From Myxococcus sp. RHSTA-1-4 (lineage in GTDB: Bacteria > Myxococcota > Myxococcia > Myxococcales > Myxococcaceae): a stretch of DNA of 64,000 bases. A program made the position numbers and the translations under genes. Where the stretch lies: contig NZ_JAIQDG010000013.1 of assembly GCF_020037125.1 (NCBI RefSeq), positions 1-64,000 of the forward strand, in the 5' to 3' direction. Positions 32,882-41,782 of the stretch are shown in pieces (positions within the stretch are counted from its first letter, which is position 1; each line of letters begins with the position of its first letter). Below the pieces are notes generated by a model that worked only from the letters and a program-made list of their open reading frames with translations, had not been told where the DNA came from and made no database searches.

Positions 32882-34399
32882 GTGCGTCAGCAGCCTCGAA
32901 TGAGAGGGGTGGCGGTGTTGCTGGCCGCGGCCATGGTAGTGGCATGTGGTCAGCAGAAGGACTCGGGAGGCGGGTCGGAAGCGTCATCCCTGGCCTCCCA
33001 GGAGTCGCGGGCCGTCACGACCTCGCCTACCTACATCCGGACGGGGGCCACGCTGACGCTGCTCACCAATGGCAAGGTGCTGCTCGCCGGAGGAACCACG
33101 AACGGGGCGCCGCCGGACTTTCGTCACTGCGAGCTGTACACGCCGGGCGCCTCGTCGCCCTGGTCGGCCACCGGCCCGCTGGTGACGGCCCGCCATGACC
33201 ATGCCGCCACGCGCCTCCAGAACGGCAAGGTCCTGGTTTCTGGCGGCATCACCGCGGATGGCGACTCGCGGAAGGCCGAGTTGTACGACCCGACCACCGG
33301 GACGTGGGCTCCCACCGGCTCGCTCAATGTGGCGCGGGCCCGCCACACGCAGACCCTGCTTCCCAACGGGAAGGTGCTGGTAGTGGGGGGGGACAACCCC
33401 ACCACGACGCGGGGGCTGGCCTCGGCCGAGCTGTACGACCCGGCGACGGACCAGTGGACGCTGGCGGCCGCGCCCTCGTTCGCCTACTCCGGCCACACCG
33501 CCACGCTCCTGAAGCAGGGCACCGTGCTGGTGCTGGGCAACCGCCCCCAGCATGAGCTCTACAACCCGAGCACCAACACCTGGTCGCTGACGGCGAACAG
33601 TCCCGGGACGGTCGCGACGGGCCACACCGCGACGCTGCTGAGTCAGACTCCGGAGGGCATCGTGCTGGTGGTGGGGCCGGCGTGGACGGGCGATGTCGCC
33701 AGCCAGGCGGTCTGGCGTTACACGCCGACCACCAACTCCTGGGACTCGGTCTCGAGCGCGTCCAGCTCATGGTGGCCCCAGTTGAGCAGGGGCCACCAGG
33801 CGGTGGAGCTGAACAACGGAACGGTCCTGGTCCTCGGGGGCGCCGACCCGACACAGGGCACCCCGAGGAGCGAAGTCAGGCTGTACAGCCCCTGGTCGAA
33901 CCTCTGGACCTATGCTCCCGCCCTGGCCCTGGCCCGGCGAGACTCCCAGGTGGTGCTGGTGGGCTCATCGCCAGACCAGATGCTCATTACGGGAGGGTGG
34001 GGCAGGGACTCGAACGAAGCCTGGGTGCGCCAGCAGACGGAGCTGTACTCGACGGGCTGCGTCCCCCAGACGTGCGCGACCCGGGGCGCGCAGTGCGGGT
34101 CGATTTCCGACTGGTGCGGCGGCGTGCTCGAATGCGGCACCTGCTCCTCCGGCACCACGTGCGGGAGCAACAACACCTGCGAGTCCAGCTGCGTCCCGCC
34201 GCTCGACACCTGCGATAACCAGTGCGGCTGTGTGGTGGATGCCTGCGGCGAGCTCGTGGACTGTGGCGCGTGCGAGTCTCCCTGTCCCGCCGGTCAGGTC
34301 CGGTGCTGCGGTGTCTGCATGATCGGGGAGGAGTGTGACAGCACGGCCTGCGCCATGGCGCCGCAGCTCGTCGCGCCATCCCCCGCGAGCTGCTTCTAA
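32882..34399 (+). CDS. Kelch-repeat lipoprotein with Cys-rich C terminus
   Basis: The 505-residue product begins with a lipoprotein signal whose lipobox is V-V-A-C at residues 19-22, so Cys22 would be lipidated and the protein membrane-attached and exported. About seven kelch-type repeats of 45-55 residues follow (roughly 45-395). Each has an 'HxATLLxxGxVLVxGG' strand and an 'AELYDPxTxxW' strand, consistent with one seven-bladed propeller. The last 110 residues are Cys-rich with repeated CGxC and TCxxxGAxCG-type patterns, as in many myxobacterial surface proteins. No catalytic residue set is evident. The gene starts 90 bases after the giant gene, on the same strand, with the same GGAGGGG-then-GTG arrangement. 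Co-transcription is plausible because no terminator is visible between them. Its function is unknown; a role at the cell surface near the giant protein is inferred only from position. Confidence 0.88.
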   Translation: MRQQPRMRGVAVLLAAAMVVACGQQKDSGGGSEASSLASQESRAVTTSPTYIRTGATLTLLTNGKVLLAGGTTNGAPPDFRHCELYTPGASSPWSATGPLVTARHDHAATRLQNGKVLVSGGITADGDSRKAELYDPTTGTWAPTGSLNVARARHTQTLLPNGKVLVVGGDNPTTTRGLASAELYDPATDQWTLAAAPSFAYSGHTATLLKQGTVLVLGNRPQHELYNPSTNTWSLTANSPGTVATGHTATLLSQTPEGIVLVVGPAWTGDVASQAVWRYTPTTNSWDSVSSASSSWWPQLSRGHQAVELNNGTVLVLGGADPTQGTPRSEVRLYSPWSNLWTYAPALALARRDSQVVLVGSSPDQMLITGGWGRDSNEAWVRQQTELYSTGCVPQTCATRGAQCGSISDWCGGVLECGTCSSGTTCGSNNTCESSCVPPLDTCDNQCGCVVDACGELVDCGACESPCPAGQVRCCGVCMIGEECDSTACAMAPQLVAPSPASCF

Positions 34400-34412
34400 C
34401 GGAGCGGGACGT

Positions 34413-34466
34413 CCGGGGCGGAAGGCCCGCCCCGGCACATGCGCGCCCGGCGTGGAGGCCGGGCGC
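34413..34466. terminator. Two tandem hairpins between convergent genes
   Basis: Two perfect inverted repeats lie in the 89-base gap between the kelch gene and the FAAL gene. The first has a 9-bp stem CCGGGGCGG/CCGCCCCGG (34413-34421 with 34427-34435) and a 5-base loop. The second has a 9-bp stem GCGCCCGGC/GCCGGGCGC (34443-34451 with 34458-34466) and a 6-base loop. Neither has a T run, as is usual in very GC-rich genomes. The position suggests a bidirectional terminator. Confidence 0.65.
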
Positions 34467-34488
34467 CTCACGCCTCGGCGGGAGCGCT

Positions 34489-36243
34489 TCAGCCCGGCCA
34501 GCGCTGGAGCGTGCCTTCCAGGTACTTCGTCCGGCAGGCCCGGCGCTGGACCTTGCCGCTCGACGTCTTGAGCACCTCGCCGTGCTGGAGCAGGACGAGC
34601 TCGTGCACGTCCAGCGAGTGCGCGGCGGCGACGGCCTGCCGCACCTTCTTGAGCGTCTCGCGCGGATCCAGGACGTGGGCCCCCTGTCCCTCACCGGGCG
34701 GGGTGTACTTGCGGTCCACCTCGATGAGGACGACGAGCTTCTCCTCGTTCGCCTGGTCGACGGAGAAGGCCACGCAGCAGCCGAGCCGGAAGCCCTCGTG
34801 CTGCGCCTCCACCGTCTGCTCGAGGTCCTGGGGATAGTGGTTGCGGCCGTCGACGATGATGAGGTCCTTCAGGCGCCCGGTGACGTACAGCTCACCGGCG
34901 CGCTGGAAGCCCAGGTCGCCCGTGCGCAGGAAGGAGCCCTCCGCCTCGTGGCCACGGATGCGGGCCTGGAAGGTCTCCGCGTTGAGCTCGTCGCGGCCCC
35001 AGTAGCCCTGGGTGACGTGGGGCCCGGACACCCAGACCTCGCCCACCACGTCATCGGCGCAGGGCTCGGACGTCTCCGGATTGACGATGCGCACCTGCCC
35101 GCCTGCCCAGGCCCTGCCGCAGCCCACCAGCGTCCGCGCGCCCGCCGCGTCAGGGGCGGCGTCGACGGCGCGGTTGCGCTCCAGCGCGCCCGCGTCGACG
35201 GAGAGGGTGCGGTACGGCTCCATGCCTGCGCCGCCCGACACGTAGAGCGTCGCCTCGGCGAGCCCGTAGCAGGGGTAGAGCGCCGCCCTCTGGAATCCGT
35301 GGGGGGCGAAGGTCCGGGCGAAGAGCTCCAGGGTGTCGGCGCGCACGGGCTCGGCGCCGTTGAAGGCGACCTTCCACGAGCTCAGGTCCAGGCCCTCGCG
35401 CTGCTCGGGCTTCACCTTCCGGACGCAGAGCGCGTAGCCGAAGTTCGGGCCGCCGCTCACCACGCCCCGGTACTTGCTGATGGCACGCAGCCAGCGCACC
35501 GGGCGCTGCAGGAAGGCCCACGGCGACATCAGCACGCCCTGCGAGCCGAGGTACATGGGCTGCAGCACCGTGCCGATGAGGCCCATGTCGTGGTACAGCG
35601 GCAGCCAGCCCACCACCGAGGCGTGCTCGTCGTTGCCGAAGCCCTGGCGGACCATCTCCTCGTTGGCGAGCAGGTTCCGGTGCAGCACCATGACGCCCTT
35701 GGGCGTCGCCGTGGAGCCGGACGTGTACTGGAGGAAGGCCACGCTGTCGCCCGTGAGGTGCGGGGACTTCCAGCGCTGCTCGATGCCCGCCGCCAGGGCA
35801 TCCACGGCAATCCACCGGATCTCCTTCAGCACGGGGTAGGCCTCCGAGAAGGCCTTGACGCTCTCCAGGATTTCGCTCGTGGTGAGCGCGAAGCGCGGCT
35901 TCGCGTCCGCGATGATGGAGAGCAGGCGCGCCAGGGTCTGCTCGTTCTGGGGCGGGTAGACGGGCACCGCGGCCACGCCGGCATCCAGGCAGCCGAAGAA
36001 GGAGCCGACGTACTCCAGCCCCGGAGGAAACAGCAGCAGGGCGCGGTCATCCGCGGCCCCGTACTCCTGGAGCGTCGCGGCGATGGCGCGGGAGTGGCGG
36101 TCGAGGTCCGCGTAGCTCCAGACCTGCTCCTGGTCCTCTCCGTTGGTGAGGAAGGTATAGGCACGGGCCTGGGGCTTGGACTCGGCGCGCCAGCGCAGCA
36201 GCGCGCTCAACGTGGTGATGGACGAGGGGATGGCTGCGGTCAC
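34489..36243 (-). CDS. Fatty acyl-AMP ligase (FAAL)
   Basis: This 584-residue protein is a stand-alone member of the adenylate-forming family that activates a fatty acid as acyl-AMP and passes it to an acyl carrier protein. It is the usual first step of lipopeptide synthesis. Visible motifs are YTSGSTATPKGV (about residue 170), WLPLYHDMGLIG, the FAAL-typical GLAEATLYVSG, FLRTGDLGF, GRLKDLIIVDGRNHYPQD and the C-terminal KTSSGKVQRR lysine loop (about 565). Length and motifs match FAALs rather than CoA ligases. The GTG start overlaps the stop of the upstream exporter gene (GTGA) and is preceded by AAGGAG seven bases upstream. Its acceptor carrier protein is not in the window and is probably in the PKS part beyond the right edge. 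It is the last gene of the operon although it acts first. Confidence 0.93.
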   Translation of the reverse strand: MTAAIPSSITTLSALLRWRAESKPQARAYTFLTNGEDQEQVWSYADLDRHSRAIAATLQEYGAADDRALLLFPPGLEYVGSFFGCLDAGVAAVPVYPPQNEQTLARLLSIIADAKPRFALTTSEILESVKAFSEAYPVLKEIRWIAVDALAAGIEQRWKSPHLTGDSVAFLQYTSGSTATPKGVMVLHRNLLANEEMVRQGFGNDEHASVVGWLPLYHDMGLIGTVLQPMYLGSQGVLMSPWAFLQRPVRWLRAISKYRGVVSGGPNFGYALCVRKVKPEQREGLDLSSWKVAFNGAEPVRADTLELFARTFAPHGFQRAALYPCYGLAEATLYVSGGAGMEPYRTLSVDAGALERNRAVDAAPDAAGARTLVGCGRAWAGGQVRIVNPETSEPCADDVVGEVWVSGPHVTQGYWGRDELNAETFQARIRGHEAEGSFLRTGDLGFQRAGELYVTGRLKDLIIVDGRNHYPQDLEQTVEAQHEGFRLGCCVAFSVDQANEEKLVVLIEVDRKYTPPGEGQGAHVLDPRETLKKVRQAVAAAHSLDVHELVLLQHGEVLKTSSGKVQRRACRTKYLEGTLQRWPG

Positions 36244-37613
36244 GGTGTGACTCCTTCAGAGGAGGGGTGGGCGGACGGACCCGCGGCGGCGGGGCCGGGG
36301 TCCTCCTCGGGCTTCGATTCGAGGGTGCGCAGGGGGCGATAGAGGGCGGCCAGTCCCGTCAGCAGCAGGGTCAGCGCGCCCGCGAGGACGAACATCAGCG
36401 CGATGCCACGTCCAGGCCCCGTGCCCACGAGCGTCCCCAGCAGCGGAACGAGCGCTCCGCCCGGACGGAGCGCGGGCTCGAACACGAGGTCCGCCAGGGG
36501 CCCGGAGACGGCGTAGGCGAGCGGCACCATCATCCCGGTGATGGCGCCGCTGAACGCGAAGACCCGGCCCCGGAGCGGCAGGGGCACGGTGCGCTGGAGG
36601 ATGGACTGGCTGGAGCCGTTGATGATGGGAAGTCCGAAGAAGAAGGCGAAGGCGACGCCCGCGAGCAGCGGCAGGGACGTCCCAAGTCCGACGAGGACGA
36701 GGCAGAGGCCGCAGGTGAGCTGGAAGGCCAGCACGCCGTGAAGCTGGCGCCGGGGACCGCCCCAGGCGCTCATCACCACGCTGCCCACCAGCAGCCCGAC
36801 ACCGCCCGCGGTGGTGAGCATGCCCAGCGCCGTCACGTCGGCGAGGGCCAGCACCAGCGGAGTGACCAGCACCTCGACGACGCCGGTGACGAAGTTGCTG
36901 GCGGCGAGGAAGGCGAGCAGGGCCAGGAGGCCGGAAGAGTTCTTCAGATAGGCGCCGCCCTCGCGCACCGCCGCGAGGAGCGAGGGCCGCTGCTCCCCGG
37001 ATGGGCTGGCGAGGTGGCGCTCCGGGATGTGCAGCGCCAGCAGGGGGAGGACGCCGAGGACGAAGCTCGCCGCGTCGATGAGCAGGATGCCTTGCAGTCC
37101 GACGGCCGCCAGCAGGAAGGCGCTCGCCAGCGGCGCCCCCAGCTGCGCGCAGGCCAGTCCCAGCTGGAGGAAGCCGTTGGCGCGGCCCAGGTGCTCGGGC
37201 GGCACCACCGTGGATACCAGCACGGCGAAGGCCGGCTGCTGGAAGGCGCTGGCCACGGAGACGACGGCCGTCGTGAAGTACGCATGCCACGGGCGGAGCT
37301 GGCCGGTGAGCAGCAGCACCGCGAGCAGCAGCGTCATCAGGCCGGCCGTGAAGTCGCTCAGCAGCAGCACCCGGCGGAGCTTCCACCGGTCCACCAGCGC
37401 GCCCGTCACCGGCCCGAGCAGGACGCCCGGGAGCGTGGCGCACAGCATGATGAGCGCGAAGCGCGTCACGCCCCCCGTCGTCTGGTACGTCCACACGCCC
37501 AGGGCGAAGCTGGTCAGCGAGGAGCCCAGCAGCGAGACGACCTGCCCCAGCCAGACCGCCAGGGAACGCCCGAGCGAGAAGCCCGGCGCGGGTGCCGCTC
37601 CCACCGCCGTCAT
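36240..37613 (-). CDS. MFS transporter, probable lipopeptide exporter
   Basis: This 457-residue membrane protein has 10-12 hydrophobic segments and the MFS motif A between the second and third (GALVDRWKLRRVLLLSD). It looks like the EntS/MFS_3 type of drug or siderophore exporter often found inside NRPS clusters. The ATG at 37613 was chosen because it overlaps the stop of the upstream NRPS gene (ATGA, 4 bases) and has GGAG eight bases upstream. A longer open frame to 37760 would lie inside the thioesterase coding region and adds a Pro/Arg-rich, non-membrane stretch. The stop overlaps the FAAL start. From its place in the operon it probably exports the finished lipopeptide across the inner membrane; the substrate itself cannot be read from sequence. 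Confidence 0.88.
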   Translation of the reverse strand: MTAVGAAPAPGFSLGRSLAVWLGQVVSLLGSSLTSFALGVWTYQTTGGVTRFALIMLCATLPGVLLGPVTGALVDRWKLRRVLLLSDFTAGLMTLLLAVLLLTGQLRPWHAYFTTAVVSVASAFQQPAFAVLVSTVVPPEHLGRANGFLQLGLACAQLGAPLASAFLLAAVGLQGILLIDAASFVLGVLPLLALHIPERHLASPSGEQRPSLLAAVREGGAYLKNSSGLLALLAFLAASNFVTGVVEVLVTPLVLALADVTALGMLTTAGGVGLLVGSVVMSAWGGPRRQLHGVLAFQLTCGLCLVLVGLGTSLPLLAGVAFAFFFGLPIINGSSQSILQRTVPLPLRGRVFAFSGAITGMMVPLAYAVSGPLADLVFEPALRPGGALVPLLGTLVGTGPGRGIALMFVLAGALTLLLTGLAALYRPLRTLESKPEEDPGPAAAGPSAHPSSEGVTP

Positions 37614-40600
37614 CGGCCCGGCTCCGTGGTGGCACGGTCCAGGTGCCGGAGCACCTGCTCCGCGAGCACCTCGACGTGCGGCGAGCCCAGCATCGTCATG
37701 TGGTCTCCCGGGACGTCCTCGACGGTGACGGAGCGGCTGGCATGGCGCCGCCAGCCCCACGTTGGATCCTCCGCGAACTCTCCGGGGAGCACGCCATCCT
37801 CCTCATGCCGCTCCCTCGCCCGGAAGAGGGTGATGGGGACGGGGCGCGCGTCCTCCGGGAGGACGTAGGTGATTTCATAGGCGCGCTTGTAGACCTGGAT
37901 GAGGCCGTGCACCTGCTGGCTGTCCGCCTCGGGGGGCAGCAGGCCGCTCTGGATGAGCCGCCCGGTGAGGTGGGCGAGCCGCTCCGCGGCAGTGAGGGGC
38001 CGGAGCGTCTCGGCGGAGATGGCCAGGTCCACGCCGTACAGGCGGCCGGCGGTGCTGGCGACAGAGGCCATCCAGTCGGCGTCGTCGAACGTGGACTCCT
38101 CCGCGGGCACCTCCTGGCTTCTCGGCACCGGGGTGTTGAGGAGGCCCAGGAAGGCGACGTCCTCGCCCTTCGCCCGGAGCCGCTGCGCCATCTCGAAGGC
38201 CACCCAGCTTCCGAAGGAGTGGCCCAGCAGGTGGTACGGGCCGTGAGGCCGCACCCGCTGGAGCGCCTCGACGTAGCACTCCGCCATCTCCTCGACGGAC
38301 GCGTGGGGCGGGGCGTGCCCATCCAGCCCTCGCGCCTGGAAGCCGTAGATGGGCCGCGTGGTGCCGAGCCGCCGCGTCAGCTCCCGGAAGTAGAGGACGT
38401 TGCCTCCCGCGCCCGGCACGCAGAACAGCGGTGGACCGTCGCCTCCGGCCTGGAGCACCACCAGCGGAGACCAGGGACGCGAGGCTTCGTCCTCCTCGAG
38501 CGCCCGCGCGAGCTGTTCGAGCGTGGGGCCCTGGAAGAGCGTCGCCAGGGGCAGCGTCTTCCCGAAGCGCTCGCGAATCCTCGCCACCAGCCGGACGGCG
38601 AGCAGCGAGTGGCCGCCGAGGTCGAAGAAGCTGTCGTGCGCGCCGATGGGCCCAGTGCCCAGCAGCTCCTCGAAGATGGCCGCCAGCCGCTGCTCGGTGT
38701 CCCCTCGCGGGGCGACGAAGCCGTCCGACGTGTCACGCCGGGACTCCTCGGGCGGAGGCAGCGCCTTGCGGTCCACCTTGCCGTTGGGCGTGAGGGGGAA
38801 CGACTCCAGGATGACGAAGGCGGAAGGCACCATGTAGGCCGGCAGGTGCTTCTTGAGGTCCTGCCGTAGCACTTCGGCCCCCACCACGCCGGGCGCGGTC
38901 AGGGTGAGGTACGCGACGAGCTGCCGGGCCGCGCCGTCGCCATGGACGAGCAGCTCCACGGCGCGCACGCCCTCGTGCTCCAGCAGCTTCGCCTTGATTT
39001 CATCCAGCTCGATGCGGTGTCCGCGGAGCTTCACCTGTGTGTCGTTGCGCCCGATGAACTCCAGCGTGCCGTCCGCCGCGTAGCGTGCCAGGTCGCCCGT
39101 CCGGTACAGGCGCGCGCCGGGCTCCTCGCTGAAGGGATGCGGGACGAAGCGCTCGGCCGTGAGGTGCGGCTGCCCCCGGTAGCCCCGGGCCAGTCCCACG
39201 CCGCCGACGAACAGCTCCCCGGGGACGCCAATGGGGACGGGCTGAAGCGCCGCGTCCAGCAGGTACATCCACGCGTTGGGGAAGGGGCGGCCGATGGGGA
39301 CCGTCTGCTCGCTCGGGACGGGCGCGACGGACTCGAAATACGTGCTGTCGATGGTGGCCTCGCTGAGGCCATACGAGCTCACCAGCCGCGTGTCCGGGCC
39401 GCACAGGCCGCGGAGCTGGTGGTACTCGCGCATGTCCCACGTGTCCGAGCCCACGATGAGCAGCCGCATGAAGTCCAGCCGCAGCCCGTGCTCCTGGAGG
39501 TGGCCCATCAACAGGCGGACCACCGCGGGAACGAATTCGCCGCAGTCCACCTGCTCCCGTTGCATCAGCGCGTAGAGGCTCGCGGGCTCCAGCAGCCATT
39601 CGCGTGGGCAGAGGACGAGCGTGGCGCCCGAGCCGAGCGCCCGCGCGAGGTCTCCACTGAAGACATCGAAGGAGAAGCTCGCCATCTGCAGGTGGGCGCG
39701 CAGGGTAGGCAGCCGGTAGTCCCGCTCCCACGCGAAGTACGCGTTGGCGAGCCCGCGGTGGCCCACCATCACTCCCTTGGGACGTCCCGTGGAGCCCGAG
39801 GTGTAGACCACGTAGGCGAGGTGGTCCGGCCCCGCGCCACCCACGGGGGCCGTGTCCGGGTGACCTTCGATGGCGGGAGCGTCCTCGTCCAGGCTCACCA
39901 CGGTGGGCAGCGGCGCGGGCAGCGTGGAGCGCAGCGCCCGCCGGGTGACGAGCACCGAGGGCTGGCTGTCCGAGAGCATCAGCGCGACGCGGTCAGGCGG
40001 ATAGGAGGGGTCCAGCGGGACGTAGGCGCCTCCGGACTTGAGCACGGCGAGGACGGCCACCACCAGGTCCACGGAGCGCTCCAGGAAGATGCCCACCAGC
40101 CGCTCCGGCCCCACGCCCAGGGAGCGCAGGTGGTGCGCGAGCCGGTTGGCGCGAGCATCGAGCTGGGCGTAGGTGAGGCGGCGCTCCGGGTCGGTGACCG
40201 CGATGGCGTCCGGCGTCCTGGCGGCATGAGCCGCGATGAGGTGATGGAGGCAGGTGCCCTCCGGGACGTCACACCGGGCATCGTTCCACCCGCGCAGCAG
40301 CTGATCCCGCTCGTCCGCGGGGAGCAGGGGCAGCGAGGTGATGCGCGTGTCGGGCTGCGAGGCGATGCCGGCCAGGAGCGTCTGGAAATGGGACACCATG
40401 CGGCCGGCGGTGGTGGCGTCGAAGAGGTCCCGGTTGTACTCCCAGGTGCCTTGCAGTCCGTCGGCTTCCTCGATGAGCCAGAGGGTGAGGTCGAACTGGG
40501 CGAAGGCCTCTCCCTGGACGGAGAAGGGCTCCAGGCGCAGCGGCCCGACGGCCGCCTCGGACTCGGGGGTGTTCTGCAGCACCAGCATGGCCTGGAAGAA

Positions 40601-41782
40601 GGGCGGGAAGCTGGTGTCTCGCGCCGGGGCCAGCTCCTCCAGCAGCTTCTCGAAGGGGATGTCCTGGTGGGCGTAGGCCCCCAGCGTCACGTCCACCACG
40701 CGCCGCAACAGCTCCCGGAAGCCGGGGTTGCCGGAGACGTCCGTGCGCATCACGAGCGTGTTGAGGAAGAAGCCGATGAGCGGCTCGACGGCGGTGCGGT
40801 TGCGGTTGGCGATGTACGTGCCGACGCTGATGCGCGGCTCTCGCGTGTACCGGTAGAGCAGCGCCTGGAACGCGGCCAGCAGCACCATGTACAGCGACGC
40901 CTTCTCCTGGCCCGCGAGCGCCCGGAGCTTCCGCGTCACCGCCGCGTCCACGGTGAAGGTCCGCTTGCCACCGGCGTACGTGCGCACGCGAGGGCGCGGC
41001 CTGTCCGTGGGCAGCTTGAGGGGCGTGTCCGCGTCCGCGAGCTGCTTGCGCCAGTAGTCGAGCTGCGACGCCAGCACGTCCCCCTGGAGCCACTGCCGCT
41101 GCCACACGGCGAAGTCGGCGTACTGGATGGGCAGCTCCGGCAGTGGTGAGGGCTGGCCTCGCGAGAAGGCGTCATAGAGGGCCGCCAGCTCGCGCACGAG
41201 CACGCCGGTGGACCACCCGTCGGAGATGATGTGGTGGATCACCAGCAGCAGCACGTGGTCCTCGGGTCCCATGCGGACCAGCGTGGCCGCCAGCAGCGGG
41301 CCGCGCGCCAGGTCGAAGGACATGCCGGCCTGCCGCAGTGCCAGCTCCCGGCAGCGGGCCTCGCGCTCCTCGGTGGGCAGGTGCGTCAGGTCCACCACGG
41401 GCAGCGAGAGCGCCAGCCGCGGGGCGATGTGCTGCACGGGCTCGCCGTCCTCCGCGGCGAAGGTCGTCCTCAGCACCTCGTGCCGGCGGATGACCTCGTC
41501 GAGGCCGCGCCCCAGTGCCTCCACCTGGAGCGGGCCGCGCAGGCGCACGAACTCGGGGATGTTGTAGGCCGGCGTCCCGGGCTCGAACTGGTCCAGGAAC
41601 CAGAGCCGGCGCTGGGGGAAGGAGAGCGGCAGCGGCCCCGAGCGCGAGGCGCGGGGGATGGAGGACGGGCGCGCCGCCGCCGCGGGCGTCGTGGCCTGCT
41701 GTTGCTGGCGCAGCTTCTTCAGCACCAGCTCGCGCTTCTCCGGGGACAGTCCGGCCAGCCGCTTCTGGAGTGCGTCACTCAT
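37610..41782 (-). CDS. Terminating NRPS: C-A-PCP-TE (Orn-like module plus thioesterase)
   Basis: The 1,390-residue synthetase starts with a short helical docking segment (residues 1-30, with LAGLSPEKRELVLKKL). Next come a condensation domain (about 45-490, HHIISDG near 184), an adenylation domain (about 505-1010), a carrier domain (LGGHS, Ser near 1059) and a type I thioesterase (about 1100-1390, GHSFGS near 1187, His in GDHMTML near 1360). The adenylation code reads D-V-G-E-L-V-S-I-D-K by eye, close to the ornithine code DVGEIGSIDK, so a basic residue is predicted. The ATG at 41782 overlaps the preceding NRPS gene by 8 bases and has GGAGG nine bases upstream. The thioesterase releases the chain; sequence alone does not say whether as a ring or a free acid. 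Confidence 0.93.
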   Translation of the reverse strand: MSDALQKRLAGLSPEKRELVLKKLRQQQQATTPAAAARPSSIPRASRSGPLPLSFPQRRLWFLDQFEPGTPAYNIPEFVRLRGPLQVEALGRGLDEVIRRHEVLRTTFAAEDGEPVQHIAPRLALSLPVVDLTHLPTEEREARCRELALRQAGMSFDLARGPLLAATLVRMGPEDHVLLLVIHHIISDGWSTGVLVRELAALYDAFSRGQPSPLPELPIQYADFAVWQRQWLQGDVLASQLDYWRKQLADADTPLKLPTDRPRPRVRTYAGGKRTFTVDAAVTRKLRALAGQEKASLYMVLLAAFQALLYRYTREPRISVGTYIANRNRTAVEPLIGFFLNTLVMRTDVSGNPGFRELLRRVVDVTLGAYAHQDIPFEKLLEELAPARDTSFPPFFQAMLVLQNTPESEAAVGPLRLEPFSVQGEAFAQFDLTLWLIEEADGLQGTWEYNRDLFDATTAGRMVSHFQTLLAGIASQPDTRITSLPLLPADERDQLLRGWNDARCDVPEGTCLHHLIAAHAARTPDAIAVTDPERRLTYAQLDARANRLAHHLRSLGVGPERLVGIFLERSVDLVVAVLAVLKSGGAYVPLDPSYPPDRVALMLSDSQPSVLVTRRALRSTLPAPLPTVVSLDEDAPAIEGHPDTAPVGGAGPDHLAYVVYTSGSTGRPKGVMVGHRGLANAYFAWERDYRLPTLRAHLQMASFSFDVFSGDLARALGSGATLVLCPREWLLEPASLYALMQREQVDCGEFVPAVVRLLMGHLQEHGLRLDFMRLLIVGSDTWDMREYHQLRGLCGPDTRLVSSYGLSEATIDSTYFESVAPVPSEQTVPIGRPFPNAWMYLLDAALQPVPIGVPGELFVGGVGLARGYRGQPHLTAERFVPHPFSEEPGARLYRTGDLARYAADGTLEFIGRNDTQVKLRGHRIELDEIKAKLLEHEGVRAVELLVHGDGAARQLVAYLTLTAPGVVGAEVLRQDLKKHLPAYMVPSAFVILESFPLTPNGKVDRKALPPPEESRRDTSDGFVAPRGDTEQRLAAIFEELLGTGPIGAHDSFFDLGGHSLLAVRLVARIRERFGKTLPLATLFQGPTLEQLARALEEDEASRPWSPLVVLQAGGDGPPLFCVPGAGGNVLYFRELTRRLGTTRPIYGFQARGLDGHAPPHASVEEMAECYVEALQRVRPHGPYHLLGHSFGSWVAFEMAQRLRAKGEDVAFLGLLNTPVPRSQEVPAEESTFDDADWMASVASTAGRLYGVDLAISAETLRPLTAAERLAHLTGRLIQSGLLPPEADSQQVHGLIQVYKRAYEITYVLPEDARPVPITLFRARERHEEDGVLPGEFAEDPTWGWRRHASRSVTVEDVPGDHMTMLGSPHVEVLAEQVLRHLDRATTEPGR
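37620..38480 (-). other. Type I thioesterase domain
   Basis: This C-terminal domain has the alpha/beta-hydrolase opening LFCVPGAGG (oxyanion region), the nucleophile elbow LLGHSFGSW and the late histidine in VPGDHMTML. It is the only TE in the window, so it marks the end of the assembly line. Confidence 0.9.
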
